Shown: positions 1 to 7,228 of the stretch, one piece after another
Numbering within the stretch: position 1 is the first letter of the stretch
Layout of the letters: every line of letters begins with the position of its first letter
NCBI GenBank assembly: GCA_017458585.1
Contig: JAFTAJ010000021.1
Coordinates: 1 to 33,955, forward strand
Source of the DNA: Bacteroidaceae bacterium
GTDB lineage: Bacteria > Bacteroidota > Bacteroidia > Bacteroidales > Bacteroidaceae
DNA: 33,955 nt
Reading direction: 5' to 3'
Made by a program: the position numbers and the translations under genes
Notes under the pieces: model-generated
The model's input: only the letters and a program-made list of their open reading frames with translations
What the model was told of the DNA's origin: nothing
The model's database searches: none

Positions 1-395
1 ACATGCTGGCCAATCCAGACATCATTGCCCACAACGGTATCACCCTTCAGAGGCAATTCATCTTTCACTGGAGCAATGGCACTTCCCCAGTCGCCACCAA
101 TGACATAAAACGGATAGGTTGTCACACCGTCCATCCTATGATTGGCTCCATTCATGACAAACTCCACACCCTTGGCAATAGCGCAGAATTTGCCGATAAT
201 CAGCCGGTCGCCTATGAAGTCGTAGAAATGAGTGACATGCTTCTCGAACTGGTCAGCACCATCCACATCATCGTAGTAGGTATAGTCGCCGATGATGATA
301 CGCGGGTTCTTCACCACGTTCTTGATGAAGCAGAGGCTTGGAATCTTAGGATTCGGAAAAACCTCATTCGGATTGGGTCTATTATTGATTTCCAT
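1..395 (-). CDS. Vat/CatB-type hexapeptide-repeat acetyltransferase, 3' end outside window
   Basis: I translated this on the minus strand from the ATG at 395-393; 131 codons are visible and no stop is reached before the window edge. The start reads MEINNRPNPNEVFPNPKIP. It is followed by IIIGDYTYYDD, then GDRLIIGKFCAIAKGVEFVMNGANH and later GDWGSAIAP and GDTVVGNDVWIGQH. This is the N-terminal half of the xenobiotic O-acetyltransferase family (streptogramin A acetyltransferase Vat, CatB chloramphenicol acetyltransferase), a trimeric left-handed beta-helix enzyme that uses acetyl-CoA; the visible NGANHRMD and WIGQH motifs contribute to its active site. The substrate cannot be told from sequence, and many chromosomal homologues are not resistance genes. 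It starts 26 nt after the Fic gene on the same strand, so the two are probably co-transcribed. Confidence 0.82.
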   Translation of the reverse strand, partial: MEINNRPNPNEVFPNPKIPSLCFIKNVVKNPRIIIGDYTYYDDVDGADQFEKHVTHFYDFIGDRLIIGKFCAIAKGVEFVMNGANHRMDGVTTYPFYVIGGDWGSAIAPVKDELPLKGDTVVGNDVWIGQH

Positions 396-421
396 AAATT
401 CCGATTTATCTGTTTATTGAA

Positions 422-1717
422 CTATTCTCTATTACTTGCAACGATATACGAGCAATATTTACTGAGTAGATTGGACAAAGGCAAATCTCCTTTCTGGTAG
501 CGATCTGCATCGAGTTTTAGTATTCTTTCGCAAATCTGCTTCTTTCCCTTATATAAAGCATTGAGATACGGAATGCCATTCTCTTCCATGATACTTACGT
601 CAGTAAAGAACTGCGAAAGGTCTTCTGCATCATAGACAATGGAGTAACTTGGTCGCTTTGCCCCAGGTATATCTTCTATAAGGATATTTTTCGCAACTAA
701 GTCCTGTATGTCGCGTATGGCGGTATCCTTTGAGCATTTCGCAAGAGTAGCCCATGTCTTGGATGTTATCTTTGCCTCGTAACCGTCAAGAAACAGATTA
801 AGCATCTGAGTTTGCCTTTCTGTCATAGGCACAACCGAAGCTTTCTGCCAGAAGAAACTCTTGTTCAAGATGGTAGTGACAATGGTGTCTGCCTCGTCGA
901 GCGCATTCACCAATTTCTGCAGATACCACGTCAACCACTCTGTGATGTCACCATCGCCGTGCTGCATCCGCTCCAAGATGTCGTAATAGTGATTCTTGTC
1001 TTTGTTGATCTGCGATGATACATTGTAGAAGCGGAACTCACTCTTTTCGCCTCGTGCCAGAAGCATGTCGGAAAGGATGCGAGCCAAACGACCATTACCA
1101 TCCTCGAATGGATGAATGCTCACAAACCAGAAATGTGCAATGGCTGATCGGATCACGCTGCTTACAGGCTCATCCTTGTCGAACCATGTGAGAAACTTTT
1201 GCATCTCTTTTTCCACACGGTCGGGTGATGGCGCAATATAATGAATTTTCTCACGTCCGAACATTCCGCTGACAATATGCTCTTCGTTGGTACGGTACTG
1301 GCCTATCTCTATCTGGCTTCCTTCGCTATATCCTGAAGGAAAGAAAGCGGATTGCCAGGCGCACAACTTTTCTTTGCTGAGAGGCTGATTATAATTTTGT
1401 ACAGCTTCCAGCATAACACCCACAACAGAATCAATATAGTGAGAAGGAGCACTATATTTCACGTTCTCAATGCCCAGCCTTCTGGCAATGGAAGAACGTA
1501 CCTGATCCACGTTTAGTTGGATGCCTTCAATCTCTGAAGAGTATACTATGTCATAAGTCAGATTCTCTGCCATTGCACGCAGTTTACTGTCAAAGCCAAG
1601 CGAGCTTAGTCTGCCATAAAGCAGTCCTTGTTTACGGAAAACTTTTTCCTGAAGGAGCGATACCTGTGAATCGTCCCAACGGAAGTCTGTCCAATTTTTT
1701 CTTTCGTGTATATACAT
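422..1717 (-). CDS. Fic family protein (AMPylator-like, N-terminal self-inhibiting type)
   Basis: A 431-residue cytoplasmic protein. Residues 202-213 read HPFEDGNGRLAR, an intact Fic motif (HPFx[D/E]GNGRxxR) with the catalytic His202. Residues 60-65 (SSEIEG) match the inhibitory helix motif [S/T]xxxE[G/N], placing it among Fic proteins that carry their own N-terminal inhibitor, so it is probably kept inactive until that helix moves. The N-terminal ~100 residues resemble the Fic N-terminal domain (DUF4172-like). Residues ~299-346 look like a winged-helix DNA-binding segment, common in such Fic proteins and compatible with autoregulation. Known members transfer AMP to Tyr/Ser/Thr; the target here is unknown. 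The start has a good promoter and two palindromes upstream. The coding sequence looks more AT-rich than neighbouring ppdK, suggesting an accessory gene. Confidence 0.9.
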   Translation of the reverse strand: MYIHERKNWTDFRWDDSQVSLLQEKVFRKQGLLYGRLSSLGFDSKLRAMAENLTYDIVYSSEIEGIQLNVDQVRSSIARRLGIENVKYSAPSHYIDSVVGVMLEAVQNYNQPLSKEKLCAWQSAFFPSGYSEGSQIEIGQYRTNEEHIVSGMFGREKIHYIAPSPDRVEKEMQKFLTWFDKDEPVSSVIRSAIAHFWFVSIHPFEDGNGRLARILSDMLLARGEKSEFRFYNVSSQINKDKNHYYDILERMQHGDGDITEWLTWYLQKLVNALDEADTIVTTILNKSFFWQKASVVPMTERQTQMLNLFLDGYEAKITSKTWATLAKCSKDTAIRDIQDLVAKNILIEDIPGAKRPSYSIVYDAEDLSQFFTDVSIMEENGIPYLNALYKGKKQICERILKLDADRYQKGDLPLSNLLSKYCSYIVASNRE

Positions 1718-1729
1718 AACGTATTCGTT

Positions 1730-1775
1730 CTTTGTACGACAAAGTTTCGTTTATAATGTCGCTAATTCTGCGACA
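1730..1775. promoter_or_regulatory. Two short palindromes in the Fic leader (possible operators)
   Basis: TGTCGC-N7-GCGACA lies at 1757-1775 and touches the -7 element and the expected start site. CTTTGT-acg-ACAAAG lies at 1730-1744 in the leader. Their position suits repressor binding, perhaps autoregulation by the winged-helix end of the Fic protein; this is inference. Confidence 0.35.
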
Positions 1776-1805
1776 AAAATACTAATTATTTGCCGAATTT
1801 CCAAA
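1774..1805 (-). promoter_or_regulatory. Bacteroidetes-type promoter of the Fic gene
   Basis: On the minus strand TTTG (1805-1802), a 20-nt spacer and TATTTTTG (1781-1774) match the -33/-7 consensus TTTG-N19/20-TAnnTTTG of the Bacteroidetes primary sigma factor. The expected start of transcription is near 1767, about 50 nt before the Fic ATG. Confidence 0.6.
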
Positions 1806-1875
1806 AACAATCGCAAAATAACGCATATTTTGCAACGAATTTTCATAAATATCGCCAGAAGACCAAGTATAAATG

Positions 1876-1911
1876 CAAAAAGAGACCTGCCCAAAGCGGA
1901 CAGGCCTCTTT
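1876..1911 (-). terminator. Rho-independent terminator of ppdK
   Basis: On the minus strand arms AAAGAGGCCTGTCC and GGGCAGGTCTCTTT pair along 14 positions (two G-U pairs) around a short loop. A T-run follows. It begins about 20 nt after the ppdK stop. Confidence 0.8.
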
Positions 1912-1932
1912 ACTATTTATGTCAGAGTTGGT

Positions 1933-4653
1933 TTATTCCTCTACTGCTGCCTGTGCGGCTGCGAGGCGTGCGATGGGCACGCGGAAGGGTGAGCAGCTAG
2001 CGTAGTTGAGGCCAATCTTGGCGCAGAACTTCACGGAGCTGGGCTCGCCACCGTGCTCACCGCAGATACCGGTGCGCAGGTTGGGACGTACCTCGCGGCC
2101 CTTCTCCACTGCATACTGCACGAGCTTGCCAACGCCATTCTGGTCGAGCACCTGGAACGGGTCAACCTTCAGAATCTTCTTCTCCAGATATACGGGCAGG
2201 AAGCTGGCGATATCGTCGCGGCTGTAGCCGAAGGTCATCTGGGTGAGGTCGTTGGTGCCGAAGGAGAAGTACTCTGCCTCAGTGGCAATGCGGCCAGCGG
2301 TGAGGGCAGCGCGAGGAATCTCAATCATAGTACCAATCTCGAACTCTATCTCCACACCTTCCTCGGCGAATACCTCGGCGGCAGTCTTCTTGATAATCTC
2401 CTTCTGCTGCTTGAGCTCATAGAGGATACCGATGAGCGGCACCATAATCTCAGGCTTGGGATCGAAGCCTTCCTTCTTCAGCTGGCAGGCGGCGCCGAGG
2501 ATGGCGCGGGTCTGCATGGCGGTGATTTCGGGGAAGGTGATACCGAGGCGGCAACCGCGGTGACCGAGCATCGGGTTGTTCTCTGCCAGGCTCTCCACGC
2601 GGCGCTCGATGGTCTGGAGGCTTACACCCATCTCGTCAGCCATCTTCTGCTGTCCGGCGATATCGTGGGGAACGAACTCATGGAGTGGCGGGTCAAGCAG
2701 GCGGATGTTCACTGGCAGTCCGTCCATAGCTTTGAGGATGCCGTAGAAGTCAGCCTTCTGGTAGGGCAGTAGCTTGGCGAGAGCCTTCTCGCGGCCTTCC
2801 ACTGTGTCGCTCAGAATCATCTCGCGCATGGCAATAATCTTCTGGTCCTCGAAGAACATGTGCTCTGTACGAGTCAGACCGATACCCTTGGCGCCAAAGG
2901 CGCGTGCCACCTGTGCATCGTGCGGTGTGTCGGCATTGGTGCGCACCTCCATCTTGGTGTATTTGTCGCAGAGGTCCATGAGGGCCTTGAAGTCACCGCT
3001 GAGCTCTGCAGCCTTGGTGGGGATTTCGCCTGCGAACACCTGACCGGTGGTACCATTGAGGGAGATATAGTCGCCTTCCTTATATACTACGCCTTCTATC
3101 TCTACGGTCTTAGCCTTGTAGTCAACATTGATGGCACCGGCGCCGCTGACGCAGCACTTACCCATACCGCGAGCCACCACAGCAGCGTGGCTGGTCATAC
3201 CGCCACGAGCGGTGAGGATACCCTCGGCGCTTGCCATACCGGCGAGGTCTTCGGGGCTGGTCTCGATACGTACCATAACCACCTTGTGACCGTTGGCTGC
3301 CCACTCCTGAGCGTCGTCAGCGTGGAACACAATCTGTCCGCATGCTGCGCCCGGGCTGGCGGGGAGACCCTGAGTGATGACCTTAGCCTTCTTCAGAGCG
3401 TCCTTATCGAATACGGGGTGGAGCAGCTCGTCCAGCTTCTGCGGCTCGCAGCGCAGGATGGCGGTCTTCTCGTCGATTAGGCCTTCGCGGAGCAGGTCCA
3501 TGGCAATCTTAACCATGGCAGTACCTGTGCGCTTGCCGTTGCGGGTCTGGAGGAACCACAGCTTGCCTTCCTGTACGGTGAACTCCATATCCTGCATATC
3601 GTGGTAGTGATGCTCCAGCTTATCCTGAAGTGCGTTTAGCTCGGCGTAGATCTCGGGCATAGCCTCCTCCATGGAGGGGAACTTGGCAGCGCGCTCCTGC
3701 TCGCTGATGCCGGCACGCTCAGCCCAGCGCTGGCTACCTATCTTGGTAATCTGCTGCGGGGTGCGGATACCTGCTACCACATCTTCGCCCTGAGCGTTGA
3801 TGAGGTACTCGCCGTTGAAGAGGTTCTCGCCGTTACCGGCGTCGCGGCTGAAGCAAACACCCGTTGCACTGGTGTCGCCCATGTTACCAAACACCATAGC
3901 CATCACGCTGACGGCGGTACCCCACTCGTCGGGTATGCCTTCCATCTTGCGGTAGAGGATGGCGCGCTCGTTCATCCAGCTGCGGAATACGGCGCAGATG
4001 GCGCCCCACAGCTGCTCCATCGGGTCGGTGGGGAAGTCCTGTCCGGTCTGCTCCTTGATGGCAGCCTTGAAGAGGGCCACGAGCTTCTTGAGGTTGTCAA
4101 CGCTGAGGTCTTTGTCGAGGGTTACGCCCTGCTCTTCCTTCACCTTCTCGATGATGGCCTCGAAGGGGTCGATGTCCTCCTTGTTGACGGGCTTCATGCC
4201 GAGCACTACGTCGCCGTACATCTGTACGAAGCGGCGGTAGCTGTCATATACGAAGTGAGCGTTCTGGGTCTTGCGTACCATACCCTCGGCCACCTCATCG
4301 TTAAGACCGAGGTTGAGGATGGTGTCCATCATGCCGGGCATGGATGCACGGGCACCGGAGCGTACGCTGACAAGCAGCGGGTTCTCCACGGAGCCGAACT
4401 TGCAGCCCATGAGTTTCTCCACGTGAGCCACGGCGGCGTTGACATCGTCCTGCAGCAGCTCTACGATTTTCTCCTGCCCTACAGCATAGTATTCGTTACA
4501 AGTGTCGGTAGTGATGGTGAATCCCGGGGGCACGGGTACACCGATCAGGTTCATCTCGGCGAGGTTAGCACCCTTTCCGCCGAGAGCCTCGCGCATTTGC
4601 GCATTACCTTCAGCCTTACCGTTGCCGAAGGTGTAAACTCTTTTTGTTGCCAT
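1933..4653 (-). CDS. ppdK: Pyruvate, phosphate dikinase
   Basis: This 906-residue protein has the full length of bacterial PPDK. It interconverts pyruvate + ATP + Pi and phosphoenolpyruvate + AMP + PPi in the cytoplasm. The N-terminal nucleotide-binding domain shows GGKGANLAEM (26-35) and SVRSGARASMPGMMDT (96-111). The swivelling phosphohistidine domain has GGMTSHAAVVARGMGK with catalytic His489 and the adjacent Thr487 that is the regulatory phosphorylation site in other PPDKs. The C-terminal PEP/pyruvate barrel contains FGTNDLTQMTFGYSRDD and GICGEHGGEP, with the active-site Cys at about 864. MATKRVYTFGNGKAEGNAQM is the usual PPDK start. The gene stands alone between its own promoter and a strong terminator. 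No heptamer cassette occurs inside it, unlike several neighbours. Confidence 0.98.
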   Translation of the reverse strand: MATKRVYTFGNGKAEGNAQMREALGGKGANLAEMNLIGVPVPPGFTITTDTCNEYYAVGQEKIVELLQDDVNAAVAHVEKLMGCKFGSVENPLLVSVRSGARASMPGMMDTILNLGLNDEVAEGMVRKTQNAHFVYDSYRRFVQMYGDVVLGMKPVNKEDIDPFEAIIEKVKEEQGVTLDKDLSVDNLKKLVALFKAAIKEQTGQDFPTDPMEQLWGAICAVFRSWMNERAILYRKMEGIPDEWGTAVSVMAMVFGNMGDTSATGVCFSRDAGNGENLFNGEYLINAQGEDVVAGIRTPQQITKIGSQRWAERAGISEQERAAKFPSMEEAMPEIYAELNALQDKLEHHYHDMQDMEFTVQEGKLWFLQTRNGKRTGTAMVKIAMDLLREGLIDEKTAILRCEPQKLDELLHPVFDKDALKKAKVITQGLPASPGAACGQIVFHADDAQEWAANGHKVVMVRIETSPEDLAGMASAEGILTARGGMTSHAAVVARGMGKCCVSGAGAINVDYKAKTVEIEGVVYKEGDYISLNGTTGQVFAGEIPTKAAELSGDFKALMDLCDKYTKMEVRTNADTPHDAQVARAFGAKGIGLTRTEHMFFEDQKIIAMREMILSDTVEGREKALAKLLPYQKADFYGILKAMDGLPVNIRLLDPPLHEFVPHDIAGQQKMADEMGVSLQTIERRVESLAENNPMLGHRGCRLGITFPEITAMQTRAILGAACQLKKEGFDPKPEIMVPLIGILYELKQQKEIIKKTAAEVFAEEGVEIEFEIGTMIEIPRAALTAGRIATEAEYFSFGTNDLTQMTFGYSRDDIASFLPVYLEKKILKVDPFQVLDQNGVGKLVQYAVEKGREVRPNLRTGICGEHGGEPSSVKFCAKIGLNYASCSPFRVPIARLAAAQAAVEE

Positions 4654-4669
4654 AAAAATTTAGTTTATG

Positions 4670-4714
4670 TTTGGTCATTTAGTTGTTTGGTTGTTTGGTC
4701 GTTTAGTTGTTCAG
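4670..4714. repeat. Octamer-like array (TTTGGTTG/TTTAGTTG) in the ppdK leader
   Basis: About five degenerate 8-bp units of the type GTTTGGTT/GTTTAGTT follow one another just upstream of the ppdK start. The same family in reverse complement (CCAAACGA/CCAAACAA) occurs at 6956-7023, with single traces near 12553 and 16907. Confidence 0.75.
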
Positions 4715-4746
4715 CTCCTTCAAGTAGCGCGCTATTTTGTTTAACG

Positions 4747-4819
4747 TTCAATTTTCAATTTTTCTGCCCCTAAGTTAGGGGAAGTCCCCGTAAGGGGGAT
4801 GGGGTGTGTCAATTTTCAA
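4747..4819. repeat. Composite cassette: CAATTTT heptamers around a double GC-rich hairpin
   Basis: Heptamers of the TCAATTT type flank a palindromic core with CCCCTAA-g-TTAGGGG at 4767-4781 and CCCC-gtaa-GGGG at 4786-4797, ending in GTGTGTCAATTTTC. The reverse complement of this core is recognisable at 21758-21815. It lies in the gap between divergent ppdK and trmN6 (4654-4935), which otherwise holds only promoters. Confidence 0.75.
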
Positions 4820-4827
4820 AGCGGCCG

Positions 4828-4835
4828 CAAAGATA
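4828..4835 (-). promoter_or_regulatory. Possible -7 element of the ppdK promoter
   Basis: The minus strand reads TATCTTTG, a match to TAnnTTTG, followed by GC-rich sequence. I see no convincing TTTG 19-20 nt upstream. The predicted leader of ~165 nt would contain the repeat arrays at 4670-4819. Confidence 0.4.
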
Positions 4836-4919
4836 ACAAAAAAATCTCATACGCGTGCATATTCATATATAAAAAATATAATTATCAGGCACAATTCGCG
4901 TTTTTAGAGAAAAAACGAG

Positions 4920-4927
4920 TAACTTCG
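4920..4927 (+). promoter_or_regulatory. Possible -7 element for the trmN6 gene
   Basis: TAACTTCG differs from TAnnTTTG at one base. The predicted transcription start (~4933) would lie only a few bases before the ATG at 4936, which favours the second ATG at 4945 as the real start. Confidence 0.3.
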
Positions 4928-4935
4928 CCAACGCG

Positions 4936-5787
4936 ATGCAGAGTATGTTTCATTTCAAGCAATTCAGTGTGCGCCAAGATCGTTGCGCCATGAAGGTAGG
5001 CACCGACGGGGTGCTGCTCGGGGCGTTGGCGTTAGGAATAGAGAATAGAGAACAGAGAATAGAGAATAATGTTCAATCTTCAATGTTCAATGTTCAATCT
5101 TCAATGTTCAACGTTCTCGACATCGGCACTGGTACGGGGGTGGTGGCTCTGATGCTGGCGCAGCGCTATCCTGAGGCTCGGATAGTGGGGGTGGAGATTG
5201 ACCCTGAGGCTGCTGCTCAGGCGGCGGAGAATTTTGCGGCCTCGCCGTGGGGAGACCGCCTCACCGCTGTGTGCGCAGACGCGAGGGAGTTAGGAGTTAG
5301 GAGTGAGGAGTTAGGAGTGAGGAGTGATAAATCTCAATTTTCAATTCCTCTCCCCATAGAGGGGGAGTCGGAGGGGGTCTGTCAATTTTCAATTCTCGTT
5401 TGCAACCCGCCCTACTATGCCCACAGCCCTGCGTCATCGTCTCAGGCTCGCGATGCTGCACGCCGCGCCGACACCCTCACTTTTGAGGAGCTTGCCGATA
5501 CAGCCTCCCGACTGCTGTGCGATGATGGCATCTTTGAGGTTATCATCCCATTCTCTGCAGCCGACGACTTCATCCACACCTGTTGGCTCCACGACCTCCA
5601 TCTGATGCGACGCATCGACATACGCACCAAGCCCGACAAGCCATTCAAGCGCAGCGTGCTCGCTTTTACCAACGCCAACCACAACTCCTCACTCCTCGCT
5701 CCTCACTCCTCACTCCTCACCCTCTTTAATGCCGACGGCACTCCCACTGACGAATACCGCGCAATCACTGCCGATTTTTTATATTGA
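4936..5787 (+). CDS. trmN6: tRNA1(Val) (adenine37-N6)-methyltransferase TrmN6/YfiC-like, with three inserted repeat cassettes
   Basis: This SAM-dependent methyltransferase carries FHFKQFSVRQDRCAMKVGTD at the N terminus, the SAM-binding motif VLDIGTGTGVVAL (about 60-72), an acidic ribose-binding end in GVEIDPEA, and the adenine N6-methylase motif NPPYY at 157-161. This is the TrmN6 (YfiC) layout; members methylate A37 of tRNA1(Val). At 283 residues it is longer than the ~235-250 usual for the family, and the excess lies in three low-complexity insertions: residues 35-59 (between the N-terminal arm and motif I), 118-153 (just before NPPYY) and 250-262 (near the C-terminal strand). All keep the frame and fall between conserved blocks, so activity may be retained. 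The start could be Met4 (4945). It overlaps nothing and is followed after 6 nt by the symporter gene, probably as an operon. Confidence 0.88.
   Translation: MQSMFHFKQFSVRQDRCAMKVGTDGVLLGALALGIENREQRIENNVQSSMFNVQSSMFNVLDIGTGTGVVALMLAQRYPEARIVGVEIDPEAAAQAAENFAASPWGDRLTAVCADARELGVRSEELGVRSDKSQFSIPLPIEGESEGVCQFSILVCNPPYYAHSPASSSQARDAARRADTLTFEELADTASRLLCDDGIFEVIIPFSAADDFIHTCWLHDLHLMRRIDIRTKPDKPFKRSVLAFTNANHNSSLLAPHSSLLTLFNADGTPTDEYRAITADFLY
5038..5112 (+). repeat. In-frame cassette 1 in trmN6 (AGAGAAT and CAATGTT/CAATCTT heptamers)
   Basis: Four AGAGAAT-type heptamers are followed by about five CAATGTT/CAATCTT heptamers, translated as IENREQRIENNVQSSMFN and onward. In the AGAGAAT part the second unit ends in C instead of T, which turns an in-frame TAG into CAG. 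The block separates GALALG from the SAM motif LDIGTGTG. Confidence 0.85.
5286..5395 (+). repeat. In-frame cassette 2 in trmN6 (GGAGTTA/GGAGTGA heptamers plus GC-rich palindrome)
   Basis: Six heptamers occupy 5286-5327. They are followed by AAATCTCAATTTTCAATTCC, a CCCC-ATAGA-GGGG palindrome, GGAGGGGGTCTGTCAA and another CAATTTT copy. The translation is ELGVRSEELGVRSDKSQFS then IPLPIEGESEGVCQFSI. The first half recurs in RuvA and the second in PntB. Confidence 0.88.
5683..5721 (+). repeat. In-frame cassette 3 in trmN6 (CTCCTCA heptamers)
   Basis: This is the GGAGTGA family in opposite orientation, translated as NSSLLAPHSSLLT. This orientation contains no stop codon in any frame. Confidence 0.8.
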
Positions 5788-5793
5788 CAACCA

Positions 5794-6951
5794 ATGAAAA
5801 GAATACCACTCCTTATCAAAGTCATCGCCGCCATATTGGCAGGTGTTTTGCTCGGACATATAATGCCCGATTTCGCTGTGAGGACTATGACCACCCTGTG
5901 CGGCTTGTTTGACCAGCTGCTGCGCTTCCTCATCCCCATCATCATAGTGGGACTGGTTACTCCCGCCATAGCCGAGATAGGCGGCAGGGCGGGGAAGATG
6001 CTTCTCTTCACCGTGGCTCTGGCATATGCGTTCACCGTGGGGAGTGGCCTGTTTGCCTATGCTTTCAGTACGGGGCTGTTTCCTTTTACATTGCCATCGG
6101 GAACCGCTGCGCTAATCGATGCCCAGAGCACGGCGCTGCCCCCTTATTTCACCATCACCATCCCTCCGCTGATGGATGTGATGACAGCTCTTGTCTTCTC
6201 GTTTATGATGGGTCTCGGCATAGCGGTGTTTGGCGGCGCGTCCTTGCAGCGTGGCTTCAGTGAGTTTAAGACTATTGTCAGCAAGACTATCGAGTTTGTC
6301 ATCATCCCCTTGCTGCCGTTTTATATCTTCGGCATTTTTCTCAGCATGACGGCTGAAGGGCAGGTGGCCGGTGTGCTCGAGGCTTTCGTGGCCATCGTGG
6401 CGATAATCTTCGCCATGACCATTCTGCTGCTGCTGTTGCAATATGCGTTGGCCGGCATTGTCACGCGCCGCAACCCTCTCAAGCTGCTGCGCACCATGCT
6501 ACCCGCCTATTTCACTGCCCTCGGCACAGCCTCCTCGGCGGCCACCATACCCGTCACCCTGCGGCAGGCACTCAGGAACCATGTGTCCGAGCCAGTGGCA
6601 GGCTTCGTGATACCCCTGTGCGCAACCATCCATCTCAGCGGCTCGACGCTCAAGATTACCTCCTGCGCCATAGCCTTGATGCTTATGCAGGGCATCGCCT
6701 TTGACTTCCCCACCATGCTTGCCTTCGTGATGATGCTCGGTGTGACAATGGTGGCAGCCCCGGGAGTGCCGGGCGGAGCTATCATGGCCGCCCTCGGAGT
6801 GCTGGAGAGTATGCTTGGCTTCGATTCCACGCAGCAGACTATGATGATAACCCTCTACATTGCCATGGACTCCTTCGGCACCGCCTGCAACGTCACCGGC
6901 GACGGGGCCATCGCCCTCATCGTTGATAGAGTTGGAAAGTTTGAAGTTTAA
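5794..6951 (+). CDS. Dicarboxylate/amino acid:cation symporter (DAACS/SDF family)
   Basis: A 385-residue inner-membrane protein of the GltP/DctA fold. Hallmarks are the serine-rich re-entrant motif ALGTASSAATIP (242-253, HP1), the HP2 region with APGVPGGA (322-329), and MDSFGTACNVTGDGAIALIVD (358-378), the substrate- and Na+-binding helix. The usual eight helices and two hairpins can be followed by eye from KVIAAILAGVLLGHIMP onward. It takes up acidic amino acids or C4-dicarboxylates with Na+ or H+; which cannot be said. The ATG lies 6 nt after the trmN6 stop, suggesting co-transcription. The last codons (GKFEV) run straight into an octamer array, so the extreme C terminus may have been reshaped by the repeat. 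Confidence 0.92.
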   Translation: MKRIPLLIKVIAAILAGVLLGHIMPDFAVRTMTTLCGLFDQLLRFLIPIIIVGLVTPAIAEIGGRAGKMLLFTVALAYAFTVGSGLFAYAFSTGLFPFTLPSGTAALIDAQSTALPPYFTITIPPLMDVMTALVFSFMMGLGIAVFGGASLQRGFSEFKTIVSKTIEFVIIPLLPFYIFGIFLSMTAEGQVAGVLEAFVAIVAIIFAMTILLLLLQYALAGIVTRRNPLKLLRTMLPAYFTALGTASSAATIPVTLRQALRNHVSEPVAGFVIPLCATIHLSGSTLKITSCAIALMLMQGIAFDFPTMLAFVMMLGVTMVAAPGVPGGAIMAALGVLESMLGFDSTQQTMMITLYIAMDSFGTACNVTGDGAIALIVDRVGKFEV

Positions 6952-6955
6952 CTCC

Positions 6956-7023
6956 CAAACTCCCAAACTCCCAAACGACCAAACAACCAAACGACCAAAC
7001 AACTAAACAACCAAACGACCAAA
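6956..7023. repeat. Octamer array (ACTCCCAA then CCAAACGA/CCAAACAA)
   Basis: About eight 8-bp units begin right after the symporter stop. The first are ACTCCCAA-type and the rest CCAAACGA/CCAAACAA. It is the reverse complement of the family at 4670-4714. Only non-coding copies of this 8-bp class are seen here, unlike the 7-bp classes. Confidence 0.8.
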
Positions 7024-7080
7024 TCTCAAATAAAACATATAAATTTTTCCCAAAATCTGACCTTAATTAAAATAATAATG

Positions 7081-7088
7081 TAGATTTG
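7081..7088 (+). promoter_or_regulatory. Probable -7 element of the pnt operon promoter
   Basis: TAGATTTG matches TAnnTTTG exactly; the -33 position holds only a weak TCTG. Transcription would begin near 7095 and give a leader of about 135 nt containing a long hairpin. Confidence 0.5.
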
Positions 7089-7102
7089 CAGCCGAAAACG
7101 AA

Positions 7103-7222
7103 AACATTAAACATTGCCGCTTCGCTCTCGCGGCTCTTTAATGTCGGCACCAGCTTTGCTGACAGCCGACGAGCCGCTCGCGATGTCTTCGGCATTCACA
7201 TTAAACATTCACATTAAACATT
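7103..7222. repeat. Composite repeat with GC-rich hairpin in the pntAA leader
   Basis: AACATTAAACATT and CATTCACATTAAACATT arrays flank a hairpin: GCGGCTC (7130-7136) pairs with GAGCCGC (7171-7177), GTCGGC (7143-7148) with GCCGAC (7165-7170) and CAGC with GCTG around a TTT loop. The array-hairpin-array layout is the same as in the cassettes found inside genes. In the mRNA it could affect stability or translation of pntAA. Confidence 0.6.
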
Positions 7223-7228
7223 ATAGAC

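Noticed and set aside
3-500. Plus-strand open frame of 165 codons at the left edge
   Set aside because: It is the shadow of the acetyltransferase and the Fic 3' end on the minus strand; the minus-strand translation shows clear family motifs.
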